A DNA stretch of 64,000 nt from contig NZ_JBKAHK010000004.1 of NCBI RefSeq assembly GCF_046298265.1, positions 62,001-126,000 of the forward strand, in the 5' to 3' direction. This document shows, one piece after another, positions 1 through 8,903 of this stretch. Position 1 is the stretch's first letter, and each line of letters starts with the position of its first letter. Source of the DNA: Gillisia xinjiangensis. GTDB taxonomy: Bacteria > Bacteroidota > Bacteroidia > Flavobacteriales > Flavobacteriaceae. Made by a program: the position numbers and the translations under genes. Under the pieces are notes generated by a model. That model searched no databases and was not told the origin of the DNA. It was given only the letters and a program-made list of their open reading frames with translations.

Positions 1-100
1 ATTTTTTAGCATTCTGAACCCGCTTTTGGGCGAGAAAGAATCCCTGCCGTGATTGCGCGGGTTTGTCGCTGCAAAAATGTTATGGTCTTTCCTCTTATAA

Positions 101-2185
101 TTATTTTTGCTCCAGAAAGTACAAACCAAATTTTATTTTCCAATAAGGTACCTGCTGTTCAAAATGATCGAAATAATGTCTTAAGCCCTCCGGAAACTCA
201 AGGGTTTTTCGTGCTTTTTCTATGGTTTTTATTTCTTCGGAAGTGATGAATTGATGCAAATCTATAGCTTCTCCCAGTTGATGTGCTTTTAACAAATGGC
301 CGTAGATGGTTTCTGTTTGCATGAACCTTTGTTCTGCGATTTCCTCCGGGGTCAGCCCTTTTTTATGAAGGGAAAAACTCTGTTCATGAGTGGGGATTTT
401 AGGTTGCAGCGATTGTTGGTGAGCTGCAATAACTTTCAGAAAACGCTTTGCATATTTCTCCCGTTTTGCCTGGCCCACACCGCTTATTTGGGCAAATTTT
501 TCTTCTGAAACGGGCTGCTTTTCTTCCATATCTTTTAAGCTGGCATCGCTGAAAACAATGTAGGCCGGAACATTTTCTTCCAGGGCAATATTGGATCTAA
601 GTTTCCGCAATTTTTCAAAAAGTGTTTTCTTTTCGGTTTTTGTGAAACCTTCTCTTTTTGATTCTGTTTTGGCTTGAATTAAAGTTGCCAACCGCACTTG
701 TTTTCCTTCGAATAAAATGGATCTTGCCAGGGGTGTAAGCAGCAAACGGCCATTTTCATGAAACCGTATTTCCAAAACTCCCCGATTGATGAGTTGGATA
801 ATATATTGATGCAGGTCCTGCCAGGAAATGTCTTTTACCGCTGCATAGGTTTTAATATGCTGGTATCCTTTTTCAAATACCGCTGCATTTTGTGAACCGC
901 GTAAAACGTCCAAAACCATTCCCAGGGCTTCCTGCTCCTTCAGTCTTGATACGGCCGAGCATACTTTTTGTGCTAAAAGCGTTCCGTCAAAATATTTGGG
1001 TGGCGCTTTGCAAATATCGCAATTGCCGCAATCTTCAGAAAAGTGTTCTCCAAAATAATTGAGCAAAGCTATCCGGCGGCAGCTCAATGCCTCGGCGAAT
1101 TGCTGCATCCGCTCCAGCTTTGCCAGTTGAAAATCTTCTGTAGGGGTTCCTTTTATAAACTGTCGTAATTGGATAATATCGGCAAAACTATAGAATAACA
1201 AGGTGTGTGCAGACTGGCCATCGCGGCCACTTCTTCCAATTTCCTGGTAATAGCCCTCAATATTCTTGGGCATATTGTAATGGATCACCCAGCGCACATT
1301 GCTTTTGTCAATTCCCATTCCAAAAGCGATGGTTGCCACGATAATTGGCGTGCTATCTTTCACAAAATCTTCCTGAATGGCAGAGCGCTCATCAGAGCTC
1401 ATCCCGGCATGATAAGCTTTGGCCTGATAGCCTGATTGCCGCAATTTCGCAGCTAAATTTTCCGTGCCATTTCTGCTGAGGCAATATACAATTCCGCTTT
1501 CCTCGGGTCGGGATTTCAGGAAGTTTAAAATTTGCCCGAGACGGTTATTGCCCGGGCGGACTTCCAGGAATAAATTTTTCCTGTCGAAGGAAGCAATGTG
1601 AACGCTGGCCTCCGGAATATTCAATTGTTTTGTGATGTCGTCCTGTGTGGCGCGGTCTGCTGTTGCGGTAAGTGCGAGCACAGGTACCTCGGTGAATTTT
1701 GATTTTAGACTTCCCAATTGGGTATAGGCCGGCCGGAAATCGTGGCCCCAGGTGGAGATGCAATGTGCTTCATCTATTGCGATAAGGTTCACTTTAATGC
1801 TGGAAAGCACCGGTAATAACTGCGTTAAACTTTCAGGCGCTATATAGAATAGCCGGAGTTTTCCATAACGAAGCTCGCTTAAGATGCGTTTTTGTTCATC
1901 ATAAGCCTGACTGCTGTTATAAAAATCGGCAGCTATTCCGTTTGCTTTTAGGGAATCCACCTGATCCTTCATTAGGGCAATAAGCGGGGAAATAACAATG
2001 GTCGTTCCGGGCAATATCAATGCCGGCAGTTGAAAACACAGGGATTTTCCGCCACCCGTGGGCATTATGGCAACAGCGTCTTTTCCCGCAAGTATTTCTT
2101 CAATGACCTTCTCCTGATTTGGCCGGAAACTGTCGTAACCAAAGTTCGTTTTCAAGAGCGATGCAATTTTTTCTTTGACAATCAT
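101..2185 (-). CDS. recQ: ATP-dependent DNA helicase RecQ
   Basis: RecQ-family 3'-5' DNA helicase that unwinds DNA during recombination and repair of stalled forks in the cytoplasm. The 694-residue protein shows the family order: FRPNQ motif 0 at residues 20-24, Walker A MPTGGGKS at 41-48, a DEAH box near 138, the helicase C domain with QEIGRSGRDG, and the RecQ zinc-binding region CRR...CGNCDIC. After these come an RQC/HRDC-like region and a C-terminal helix-turn-helix segment (HKKGLTPEEIAEQR). This long tail is usual for the Bacteroidota form. It stands alone, facing the window start, with no close operon partner. The start at 2185 puts motif 0 at the normal distance from the N-terminus. Confidence 0.97.
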   Translation of the reverse strand: MIVKEKIASLLKTNFGYDSFRPNQEKVIEEILAGKDAVAIMPTGGGKSLCFQLPALILPGTTIVISPLIALMKDQVDSLKANGIAADFYNSSQAYDEQKRILSELRYGKLRLFYIAPESLTQLLPVLSSIKVNLIAIDEAHCISTWGHDFRPAYTQLGSLKSKFTEVPVLALTATADRATQDDITKQLNIPEASVHIASFDRKNLFLEVRPGNNRLGQILNFLKSRPEESGIVYCLSRNGTENLAAKLRQSGYQAKAYHAGMSSDERSAIQEDFVKDSTPIIVATIAFGMGIDKSNVRWVIHYNMPKNIEGYYQEIGRSGRDGQSAHTLLFYSFADIIQLRQFIKGTPTEDFQLAKLERMQQFAEALSCRRIALLNYFGEHFSEDCGNCDICKAPPKYFDGTLLAQKVCSAVSRLKEQEALGMVLDVLRGSQNAAVFEKGYQHIKTYAAVKDISWQDLHQYIIQLINRGVLEIRFHENGRLLLTPLARSILFEGKQVRLATLIQAKTESKREGFTKTEKKTLFEKLRKLRSNIALEENVPAYIVFSDASLKDMEEKQPVSEEKFAQISGVGQAKREKYAKRFLKVIAAHQQSLQPKIPTHEQSFSLHKKGLTPEEIAEQRFMQTETIYGHLLKAHQLGEAIDLHQFITSEEIKTIEKARKTLEFPEGLRHYFDHFEQQVPYWKIKFGLYFLEQK

Positions 2186-2313
2186 AACAAGAAGCTTATT
2201 AAGCAGACAATAGAATACAGCTAATAGATGAAAGACTATTTAAGTTGACGCATAATTTAAAATACATTAGTTGATATGTCAATATATTGTCGTCACCTTA
2301 ATAATTCAATAAG

Positions 2314-2345
2314 AAAGCAACGCCGGAGTGATTTCTCCCGGCGAT
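2314..2345 (-). terminator. Probable terminator of the short ssb
   Basis: Inverted repeat CGCCGG (2321-2326) / CCGGCG (2338-2343) lies about 13 bp past the ssb stop codon. On the minus strand the stem is followed by a T-rich stretch (TTGCTTTCTT), so it fits an intrinsic terminator with a weak U tract. Confidence 0.5.
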
Positions 2346-2357
2346 GCTGATTGATCT

Positions 2358-2693
2358 TTACTTAGCTCCTAACAAAAGCAACTCGTTGCAAGTCACTTCT
2401 GTAAAGTAGTGTTTAACGCCTTCTTTGTCATCCCAGATCCGGGTGGATAATTTGCCTTCTATGGCGATTTCCTTTCCTTTGGTGACAAATTGCTCGATGA
2501 TCTCGGCGGTTTTTCCCCAGGCAACCACATTGTGCCAGTCGGTGTTTTCTACTTTTTCACCTTTGGCATTGGTGTAGTTTTCGTGTGTGGCGATCGAGAA
2601 TTTCGCCCGCTTTCTTCCGGTTTCCAGGTTTGCAATTTCAGGATCTTGTCCTACTCTTCCAATCAACTGTACTTTGTTTCTAAGTGCATTCAT
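2358..2693 (-). CDS. ssb: Single-stranded DNA-binding protein, short form
   Basis: OB-fold single-stranded DNA-binding protein. The open frame reaches 2753, but the start at 2693 (MNALRNKVQLIGRVG) matches the SSB family N-terminus. A -7 promoter element at 2751-2758 makes the longer start impossible. The protein is 111 residues and includes the conserved NKVQLIGRVGQDPE start and the NTDWHNVVAWGK core. It ends right after the OB fold (ELLLLGAK) and lacks the linker and acidic DDDIPF-type tip that recruits partner proteins in the main cellular SSB. It is therefore probably a secondary SSB, with the full-length one elsewhere in the genome; that last point is inference. Confidence 0.93.
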   Translation of the reverse strand: MNALRNKVQLIGRVGQDPEIANLETGRKRAKFSIATHENYTNAKGEKVENTDWHNVVAWGKTAEIIEQFVTKGKEIAIEGKLSTRIWDDKEGVKHYFTEVTCNELLLLGAK

Positions 2694-2750
2694 AATAATA
2701 TAATTTAAGGTTAAACAGTTAATACTATTGAATCTTATGATCCAACGGTA

Positions 2751-2758
2751 CAAACATA
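2751..2758 (-). promoter_or_regulatory. -7 promoter element of the short ssb
   Basis: Minus-strand TATGTTTG matches the Bacteroidota -7 consensus TAnnTTTG, 57 bp upstream of the chosen ATG. No clear TTG -33 element is seen at the usual distance. Confidence 0.5.
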
Positions 2759-3103
2759 GAGCAGCACTTAAACTGGATTCGGTTACTAATTATTTACTTT
2801 CGTTTAAAATCGTTTGTAAGCGTTTGTTGTCGGTTATAGTTTGATAACAATGAATTCACTAGCCTGATATTCAATTAGTTGAAGTAATACAAAACAATCA
2901 AGGTTCAGAACAGATTTGATAAAAAATAAATGCTTGAATCCATTTGTACCGGGAATATTTTATTATAACCTACCATGAATGGAAAATGTAGAAGAATTTA
3001 GGTTTCAAAAGATCTGAGGACCTGGGTTATATGAAGGGATAACTTCCGGTTTTTAGATTCAGGTTACTTCTTAAATAGAATTCCGGCAGGTAAAAATGGC
3101 AAT
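2759..3103. other. Gene-free AT-rich stretch
   Basis: No ORF with family resemblance, tRNA-like fold or repeat was recognised between the ssb promoter and the terminator of the next gene. Confidence 0.4.
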
Positions 3104-3137
3104 AAAAAAAACCACTTCAGTTTATTGGAAGTGGTTT
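3104..3137 (-). terminator. Intrinsic terminator of the 3168-3473 gene
   Basis: Perfect 10-bp stem AAACCACTTC (3109-3118) / GAAGTGGTTT (3128-3137). A run of seven T on the minus strand follows, about 30 bp past the stop codon. Confidence 0.85.
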
Positions 3138-3167
3138 GCTTATGCTCTTTTTTCAAGCCTTTTGAAC

Positions 3168-3473
3168 TCAACTCCATTCTTCCGCGAGTTTAGGCAGATT
3201 GGCCTTCATCAGGTCATTTGGTGTCATGGCAATTCGGAATTCGCAGATGGCTTCAAAATTTAAAAACCAGGGCTCTGCAATAGATGGAATGGAAGAAGCT
3301 TCTTTAACATCTACTACCATCACGGCTCCGCGATTCCCTTCAAGTTCGGTAAAGTAAATGCTCTCCGGTTTTACGGCATCAATTACGCGGCCAATAATAT
3401 CGCCCACCGTTCCATCTCTAACCATCGAACTGAAAGGCTCAATGAGAAAGATTAAATTAACTAACATTCTCAT
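3168..3473 (-). CDS. Small conserved protein, possibly DUF3303-like ferredoxin-fold
   Basis: A 101-residue soluble protein with no signal peptide. The regular alternation of hydrophobic strands and the segment KPESIYFTELEGNRGAVMVVDV followed by EPWFLNF resemble the small alpha/beta ferredoxin-like proteins often auto-named panthothenate synthetase or DUF3303 in Bacteroidota. I recognise the look of the family but no catalytic motif, so no reaction is proposed. It has its own terminator and stands alone between ssb and a DUF885 lipoprotein. The start at 3473 (MRMLVNLIF) could also be the second Met two codons in. Confidence 0.75.
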   Translation of the reverse strand: MRMLVNLIFLIEPFSSMVRDGTVGDIIGRVIDAVKPESIYFTELEGNRGAVMVVDVKEASSIPSIAEPWFLNFEAICEFRIAMTPNDLMKANLPKLAEEWS

Positions 3474-3946
3474 AACTGTATATTTTAAATTAATAACTTA
3501 AATATACAAAACAGAAATGGCTATATTGGATCATTAATCATTTAACAATGAGTTTATTATACTTAAATAAAGCTTAAATTTTAATGATTTTTATCCAATT
3601 ATTTCACTAAAAAAATTAGAAGGCAATCAAATTTTTCCGGATAATTTCAATGATTTTGCACCTATACTTTTCATGCCACTATACCAGTTGAAGGGAAATG
3701 ACGGATTTTTTATGGTAGAGAAGGTAAAATTTAAAGGCCTTTTTGATTGTTTTGCTGTGCTTTTCAAGGAAAGTTATGTGATAAAACACTCCACATAAAT
3801 TCTATTCGGTCCTGTTCATTAATGACTCCAAACATTTCCCGCCTTTTCAAAATTCATACCCAAGGGTACATTTGTGCCTTCCCGAAATCCCGGGATCACT
3901 CCCGAAGAGTCCGAACCACTTTCACTTCTGAACCGCTCCTGAAAAA
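3474..3946. other. Gene-free stretch upstream of a small conserved gene
   Basis: This 473-bp region carries no convincing coding frame. The part near 3474-3600 is very AT-rich and should hold the promoter of the small gene. The part near 3840-3940 has G/C-rich short inverted bits (CCCGGGAT, TTCCCGCC) and a minus-strand GGTATGAATT. The latter recalls the intergenic repeat at 36.6 and 61.7 kb, but too weakly to call a copy. Confidence 0.35.
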
Positions 3947-5746
3947 CTATTCTCCCTTCTCCTCATCAATCCACTTATCAATCTTATCCTCCAACAACTG
4001 CAATGGCACAGCGCCTGTTTCCAGCACCTGGTTGTGGTACTGGCGAATGTCAAAGTTATCTCCCAGCTCAGCTTCTGCCCTTTCCCGCAGTTCACGGATC
4101 TTGAGCTGACCTATCTTGTAAGATAAAGCCTGCCCTGGGTTGGCCATATAACGTTCTATTTCAGATATAATACTTTCTTCGCTTTCGGCTTCGTTGTCCA
4201 GGGAGTATTGAATAGCCTCTTCGCGGGTCCAGTTTTTGCTGTGCAGTCCGGTGTCTACTACCAGGCGAACGGCGCGGTGCATTTCCGCGCCTAGAGTGCC
4301 AAAGTACTGGTATGGATCTGTATATAATCCAAGTTCTTTTCCTAAAGATTCGGCATATAATGCCCAGCCTTCGCCGTAACCACTGTACCAAAGGGTTTTT
4401 CTGAATTGTGGCAGGTCTGGATTTTCCTGGGTAAGTGAGATCTGGTAATGATGCCCGGGAATAGCTTCGTGCAGGAACAGCGACTCGTCGCTATAAGTGT
4501 TATAGGAGGCAGGATCGGGTACTGGAACATAAAAGATTCCGGGCCGGGTACCGTCCAAAGATCCCGCGTTATATTCGGCACTGGCAGACTTTTCCCTGAA
4601 AGCTTCGGTGCGACGCACCTCAAATTCGGTTGCAGGAGTCTTATCAAAAAGTTTGTCTATATTCGGCTCCATAGTTTTATATATCTGGTTGAAATTCTCT
4701 ACTACTTCTTCAGAAGAAGAAAAAGGCATCAGGTCTTTATTAGTTCGCACATAATTGAAGAAAGATTTCAGGTCGCCCTCATAGCCTACTTCAGCCTTTA
4801 CCTTTTCCATTTCCGCAGAAATACGCGCCACCTCATCCAGGCCTAACTGGTGGATCTCATCGGCAGTCATATCGGTGGTAGTATATTTTTTTATCTGGTG
4901 CATGTAAAAGGCTGCCCCGTTGGGAATATCAGCTATTCCGCTGCTTTCCCTTCCCGCAGGCAAATATTCCTTCCCCATAAACTCCTGCATTTTCCGATAA
5001 GCAGGGATTACCTTATTTTTCACCATCTCATCATATTTTGCAATGATTTCCTCTTTTTCTTCTTCAGAAAAACTGTCGGGAATATTCTTTACCGGGCCAT
5101 AGAACAGGTGGTTCTCATCCTCCTTAGCCATAGCTTCCATTTGCGGGATCACTTTGGCAATAAGGGATTTGGGAAGTACATATCCCAGCTCCATTCCTTC
5201 ACGCATATTGCGCTCAGCAGAATTCATCCAGGTAAGGAAACCGTCTACACGCCGCAGCCAGTTCTCATAATCTTCTACGGTTTTGAATGGCTGCGAACTT
5301 GCCCCACTCGCCAACTGACCCATAAAAAGATTTACCGACCACATTTGATCTATAGGCATGAATTTGGCATTGTCAAAATTCATGGTCTCCAAATTGATAT
5401 TGCATTCCCACAAGAGGATATCCTTAGACATCTTTTCACTTTGGCTAAGGCCATCATCCTCGATATCAAGTGCTGCCAGTTTATAGGAAGTATAGTAATT
5501 GCGCAGACTGTCTTCATAAGCAGGAGAAAGGAAATCGGGAAACTGGTCGTTATAACGCATATCCCCTGTAGTGGTAGCTGAAATGGGGTTCAGGCGTAAA
5601 CCATCTTCATAATAATTGTCCAGCAGGGAATCAAATCGCGCACTGGCGGCCTTTCTTTCGTCCTCTTTTTCGGTTTTATTGTTCCCGTCTTTACAGGCTG
5701 TAAAAGCTAAAATTAAACAAAGGGAAAGGATGCTATTTTTAAACAT
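3947..5746 (-). CDS. DUF885 family lipoprotein, putative zinc metallopeptidase
   Basis: A 599-residue DUF885-family protein, a group considered metallopeptidase-like and probably anchored in the envelope. It begins with a lipoprotein signal peptide (MFKNSILSLCLILAFTAC), cysteine at residue 18. Around residue 425 it has HEAIPGHHYQ, the HExxPGHH zinc motif of the family, and about 30 residues later GEGWALYAE, which supplies a further acidic ligand. Length and motif order are normal for the family. The substrate is not evident from sequence. Gene neighbours on both sides are unrelated and the spacing is large, so it is probably monocistronic. Confidence 0.9.
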   Translation of the reverse strand: MFKNSILSLCLILAFTACKDGNNKTEKEDERKAASARFDSLLDNYYEDGLRLNPISATTTGDMRYNDQFPDFLSPAYEDSLRNYYTSYKLAALDIEDDGLSQSEKMSKDILLWECNINLETMNFDNAKFMPIDQMWSVNLFMGQLASGASSQPFKTVEDYENWLRRVDGFLTWMNSAERNMREGMELGYVLPKSLIAKVIPQMEAMAKEDENHLFYGPVKNIPDSFSEEEKEEIIAKYDEMVKNKVIPAYRKMQEFMGKEYLPAGRESSGIADIPNGAAFYMHQIKKYTTTDMTADEIHQLGLDEVARISAEMEKVKAEVGYEGDLKSFFNYVRTNKDLMPFSSSEEVVENFNQIYKTMEPNIDKLFDKTPATEFEVRRTEAFREKSASAEYNAGSLDGTRPGIFYVPVPDPASYNTYSDESLFLHEAIPGHHYQISLTQENPDLPQFRKTLWYSGYGEGWALYAESLGKELGLYTDPYQYFGTLGAEMHRAVRLVVDTGLHSKNWTREEAIQYSLDNEAESEESIISEIERYMANPGQALSYKIGQLKIRELRERAEAELGDNFDIRQYHNQVLETGAVPLQLLEDKIDKWIDEEKGE

Positions 5747-5956
5747 ATTAGGTGTGTTTTAAAGTAAAGTTACTAAGGTAGGAAAATTTCGGTGGAAACG
5801 GTTTTCGGCTTTCTTATCGTTCTTTTTTTTTACGGTTTCCCAGTGACCGTGAAGAAAACCTACACTGGTCTATAGGGGTAAAAACAGGGAACCTTATGAT
5901 TTCCAGCGGAAAAAAGGGAGTGTTATATGATTTATTCAAATTGCATTTATTAACGC

Positions 5957-6184
5957 TTAGTTATTACCGATGGTTTTTTTGTAATCGGTTTCAATTATTT
6001 CAGTTATCCCATCCCCATAAGAAGTAGGCATGAGATCAAACTCTTTCTCAAATTTACTGCCGTCAAAAATATAATCGCGGTCATACTGATAAAGCATTTC
6101 AACCGATTCTTTCATCACTGGCACAAACACTCCCATTAGCCGAATTTTAAACTTTGTTACAGAACATAAATTCCCGGGATCCAC
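5957..6184 (-). pseudogene. C-terminal remnant of an NAD-dependent epimerase/dehydratase-like gene
   Basis: The 75 residues read like the extreme C-terminus of an extended short-chain dehydrogenase or NAD(P)-binding epimerase: VPVMKESVEMLYQYDRDYIFDGSKFEKEF, then TSYGDGITEII. In that family this segment ends proteins of about 300 residues. Here nothing precedes it, since the nucleotide-binding GxxGxxG domain is absent and the upstream DNA runs straight into the 3' end of the protease gene. I infer a deletion scar. The fragment has no obvious own promoter, and the first Met is probably fortuitous. Confidence 0.7.
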
Positions 6185-6266
6185 ATTCCAAATAATTTAT
6201 CGATATCATTAAAATTGCTTATATGGAAAAAGACCTGACAGCGGAAACTCCAGGCCTGTGAATTTA

Positions 6267-8141
6267 TTAAAATTGAACTATCGCTTCATTTGAACACAGC
6301 GTAGTTCCTGCCTCGCATATCTTATAGATTAAAGAACCACCTCCTTTAAAATTAGTTACGTCCGTATAAGTAGCACTGCTACCCGAAACTGTGGCAATCA
6401 TTTTTCCACCACGATAGATATCAAATGTACCAGTAGAATTCCAGGAAAGGTCGGTATGCCAGTTCCCTTTAACTTTATAGCCACTTGCGATAAGAATAAT
6501 TTCTCCGGGCGCGGGCTCATTGATATTCACCGTTACCTCCCGTAAAATCGTTGCGGTTGCTCCTTCATTATCAGTCACTAAAAGATTTACGTTGTAAGTA
6601 TCAGGTTTTGCATAGACATGCTGTGGGTTGGATGTTGTTGAAGAATTCCCGTCTCCAAAATCCCATTTCCAGTTTACTATTGAACCATCCTGATCAATAC
6701 TGTTATCGCTGAACTGTACATTCAGGTCGGTAGAATTATGCGTGAATTCAGCTGTGGGTGGAAAGTTTCCGTTTACAGCACCTACGGTAATATCTACTAA
6801 AATATACTGGAGGTCGTGATAATTATCCTGGATCATAAACTCTACTTTATAAGTACCCGATTCACTATAAGTATATTCTGGATGTTGCTGAACGGACCTT
6901 GAGCCATCTCCAAAATACCAGGTCCAGGCGATTATGGTACCGTCCTCATCTGTACTTGTATCGGTGAATTGTACCTGCAAACCATCAACTATATAGGTGA
7001 AGCCTGGCACCGGGGAAATATTAGGTTCAAAGTCTACTGGATCATCAAAATTGGCAACAGCTTCCGCTGAACAATTGTCATAATTGATCTCGCAAACCTG
7101 GAATACATCATTACCCTTGCCCTTGGTTGTTAATTTATAACGTCCATCATTGTACCATCTTGAGAAATAACTTCCATTGCGGTAGACTTCTATAAAAGGA
7201 TCTTCAGTGGGTTCCCAGGTAAGGTGGATAATGGTATTATTTTTTTCTTTAAAGCCGAATGCCTTCAGGTTTAAATTAGGAGGGACCGGAGCTGAGAACA
7301 CTACCGGATCCCAAAGGCTGTGCACCAGGGAGGTGGTTCCTGAAGGTACGTTGGAAATAGCATCTGGTGTGGAGTTTTTAATAATTTCCTCCTGCAGAAG
7401 GACAGGAGTAATTTTAGGATTCTTTTCCAGATAAAGTGCTGCAAGGCCGGCAACATGAGGAGCCGCCATAGATGTGCCGCTCATTTGCCGCACAGAAGTA
7501 TCATCCAAATGTGAGGCTGAAGTGATCTGGTAACCCGGTGCATAAATATCCAAACAATCTCCAAAATTAGAGAAGTCAGCTCTTTGATTATCGATCATGC
7601 TTGCCCCTACGGTAAGTGCAGATGGGGTTCGGGCAGGGCTGTAATCACAGGCTTCGCTGTTTGCGTTTCCGGCTGCAAGAGCATAATTAATACCTGTAGA
7701 AATAGAATTTTCAACGGCAATATCAAGAGGTTCATATGCTGCTCCCCCTAAGCTCATATTCACTATCGCAGGTTTTACGGCATTCTCCGTTACCCATTCA
7801 ACACCCTGAATTATCCTGGAGTAACTGCTGAAGCCCTTGCAACTAAAGACACGTACCGATACTAAATTAACAGTTTTTGCCACTCCATATAAATTTCCAC
7901 CTATTGTTCCTGCTACATGGGTACCATGGCCGTGGCAGTCATTTCCGGGTTCAAGATTGGGATCATTCACATCATATTCCTCCTCAGGATATAAAAGTAC
8001 AAGGTCAACACCCAAAGAAGCCCTGCCTTCAAATTCATCATGTGAATATCTTATTCCTGAATCCATAATATATGCATTTACTCCACTTCCAGTTGCTGCA
8101 TAGGAATAGGCCCTGTCAAGCTTTTGTTCCCGCTGGTCCAT
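6267..8141 (-). CDS. Subtilisin-like S8 serine protease, catalytic and PKD part
   Basis: The larger half of an interrupted gene. From the first Met at 8141 it holds an entire S8 catalytic domain: Asp27 in IMDSG, His72 in GHGTHVAGT, Ser224 in SGTSMAAPHVAGL. A fibronectin-III-like segment follows, then two PKD domains (each with the FGDGS/FGDGN signature) and a C-terminal fibronectin-like domain ending SNEAIVQF. No T9SS sorting domain is visible. The frame stays open upstream of this Met for 37 codons, back to an amber codon at 8253-8255. The signal peptide and inhibitor propeptide are in the other ORF, so this half alone would lack both export and folding assistance. Confidence 0.85.
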   Translation of the reverse strand: MDQREQKLDRAYSYAATGSGVNAYIMDSGIRYSHDEFEGRASLGVDLVLLYPEEEYDVNDPNLEPGNDCHGHGTHVAGTIGGNLYGVAKTVNLVSVRVFSCKGFSSYSRIIQGVEWVTENAVKPAIVNMSLGGAAYEPLDIAVENSISTGINYALAAGNANSEACDYSPARTPSALTVGASMIDNQRADFSNFGDCLDIYAPGYQITSASHLDDTSVRQMSGTSMAAPHVAGLAALYLEKNPKITPVLLQEEIIKNSTPDAISNVPSGTTSLVHSLWDPVVFSAPVPPNLNLKAFGFKEKNNTIIHLTWEPTEDPFIEVYRNGSYFSRWYNDGRYKLTTKGKGNDVFQVCEINYDNCSAEAVANFDDPVDFEPNISPVPGFTYIVDGLQVQFTDTSTDEDGTIIAWTWYFGDGSRSVQQHPEYTYSESGTYKVEFMIQDNYHDLQYILVDITVGAVNGNFPPTAEFTHNSTDLNVQFSDNSIDQDGSIVNWKWDFGDGNSSTTSNPQHVYAKPDTYNVNLLVTDNEGATATILREVTVNINEPAPGEIILIASGYKVKGNWHTDLSWNSTGTFDIYRGGKMIATVSGSSATYTDVTNFKGGGSLIYKICEAGTTLCSNEAIVQF

Positions 8142-8252
8142 CCTGTCTAAACCCCAGGTTGGATACTCCTGAACGGTAACAGCAGAGGTTACTTCTGTAT
8201 CTTCTAATTCAATAATTCTGTCTGGGGTAATCGAAAGTATTCGCGAATCCTT

Positions 8253-8591
8253 CTAAAATCTTTTTACCTGAGCTGGTGTTAATTTTGCTGTAAATCCTGT
8301 TAAAGCGTGTTTATAAGTACCTTTCATCCTGGCTCCTGGCATTGATCTTACTTCTTTTACAAGTGATGCCAAAACTTCTACTGCCCGGCGATCCCGGTTT
8401 CCGGGTTTTTTGGATAAAAGGATTATATACTGGTCTTTTATAATATCTGCATCGCCGGAATTACCGGTAACCAGATTAATTTCTTTTGGTTCTTCTTCCT
8501 CCAGAATATCTGCACTACATGAATAAAAAAGACAAAGACCAATTAAAATGACTAATATTTTTTTGGGAAGGTTAAAAGTTGAATTTTTCAT
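8253..8591 (-). CDS. N-terminal part of interrupted S8 protease: lipoprotein signal and propeptide
   Basis: A 112-residue ORF with a lipoprotein signal peptide (hydrophobic LVILIGLCLFYSC, Cys near residue 25). It is followed by an inhibitor-I9-like propeptide: DQYIILLSKK, then GTYKHALTGFTAKLTPAQVKRF. Such propeptides act as intramolecular chaperone and inhibitor of the following S8 domain. The ORF ends at an amber codon exactly where the propeptide should continue toward the processing site, and the catalytic domain follows in the same frame. If translated alone it would make a secreted protease-inhibitor-like lipoprotein; that is conjecture. Confidence 0.7.
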   Translation of the reverse strand: MKNSTFNLPKKILVILIGLCLFYSCSADILEEEEPKEINLVTGNSGDADIIKDQYIILLSKKPGNRDRRAVEVLASLVKEVRSMPGARMKGTYKHALTGFTAKLTPAQVKRF

Positions 8592-8877
8592 AATTAAATA
8601 TTATTTAAAAAATTGGAAGGGCTGTTAAAACAGATTGATTTATTTTAGAGGAGTACCGTTTCCGGAAATGACTTAATATGCTTTCTTTAATTTCCTTAGA
8701 TACTGAAATTAAACCATTATTGAAGACAACACAATCCCCTTTTAGGGGGATATGGATAAAATAGATTTCCTAATAAATGGATTTTATTTATTTGTTAATT
8801 GGTAGTTAGGATGATACTGGGGAAAGGTGTTTTAATTATTTTTTCAATAAAAAATTTTAAATCTCAAGAACCTGTAT
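8592..8877. other. Gene-free divergent region with ATCCCC...GGGGAT palindrome
   Basis: Lies between the divergent protease and membrane-protein genes. Apart from likely promoters it holds a palindrome near 8733-8750 (ATCCCC TTTT AGGGGGAT), which could be an operator. No coding frame was recognised. Confidence 0.35.
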
Positions 8878-8885
8878 TAACTTTG
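8878..8885 (+). promoter_or_regulatory. -7 promoter element of the 8904 operon
   Basis: TAACTTTG matches TAnnTTTG, 18 bp before the ATG at 8904. It supports that start over the longer open frame beginning at 8799. Confidence 0.6.
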
Positions 8886-8903
8886 TATTTCAAAGTACTT
8901 TCT

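Larger units (their letters stand above)
6267..8591 (-). pseudogene. Whole S8 protease locus, split by an in-frame amber codon
   Basis: Both ORFs lie in one frame: stop at 8253-8255, then 37 open codons, then the Met at 8141 (8252 minus 8141 is 111, a multiple of three). Reading through gives one protein of about 774 residues with lipoprotein signal, I9-type propeptide, S8 domain, two PKD and fibronectin-like domains. The context AGA TTT TAG AAG suggests a former CAG, GAG or similar codon changed by one base. The case is either a recent nonsense mutation, a sequencing error or stop readthrough. Confidence 0.75.

Noticed and set aside
1..100. End of a neighbouring gene before recQ
   Set aside because: Short minus-strand frames exist, but none could be recognised in 100 bases.
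3840..3940. Possible third copy of the GAGGTATGAATTGG repeat
   Set aside because: Only about ten bases (GGTATGAATT on the minus strand) match; the other blocks are absent.
3747..4109. 120-codon plus-strand frame
   Set aside because: It overlaps the end of the DUF885 gene on the other strand, has no family resemblance and lacks a credible start.
8799..8903. Longer N-terminus for the membrane protein at 8904
   Set aside because: A -7 promoter element lies at 8878-8885, downstream of that start.
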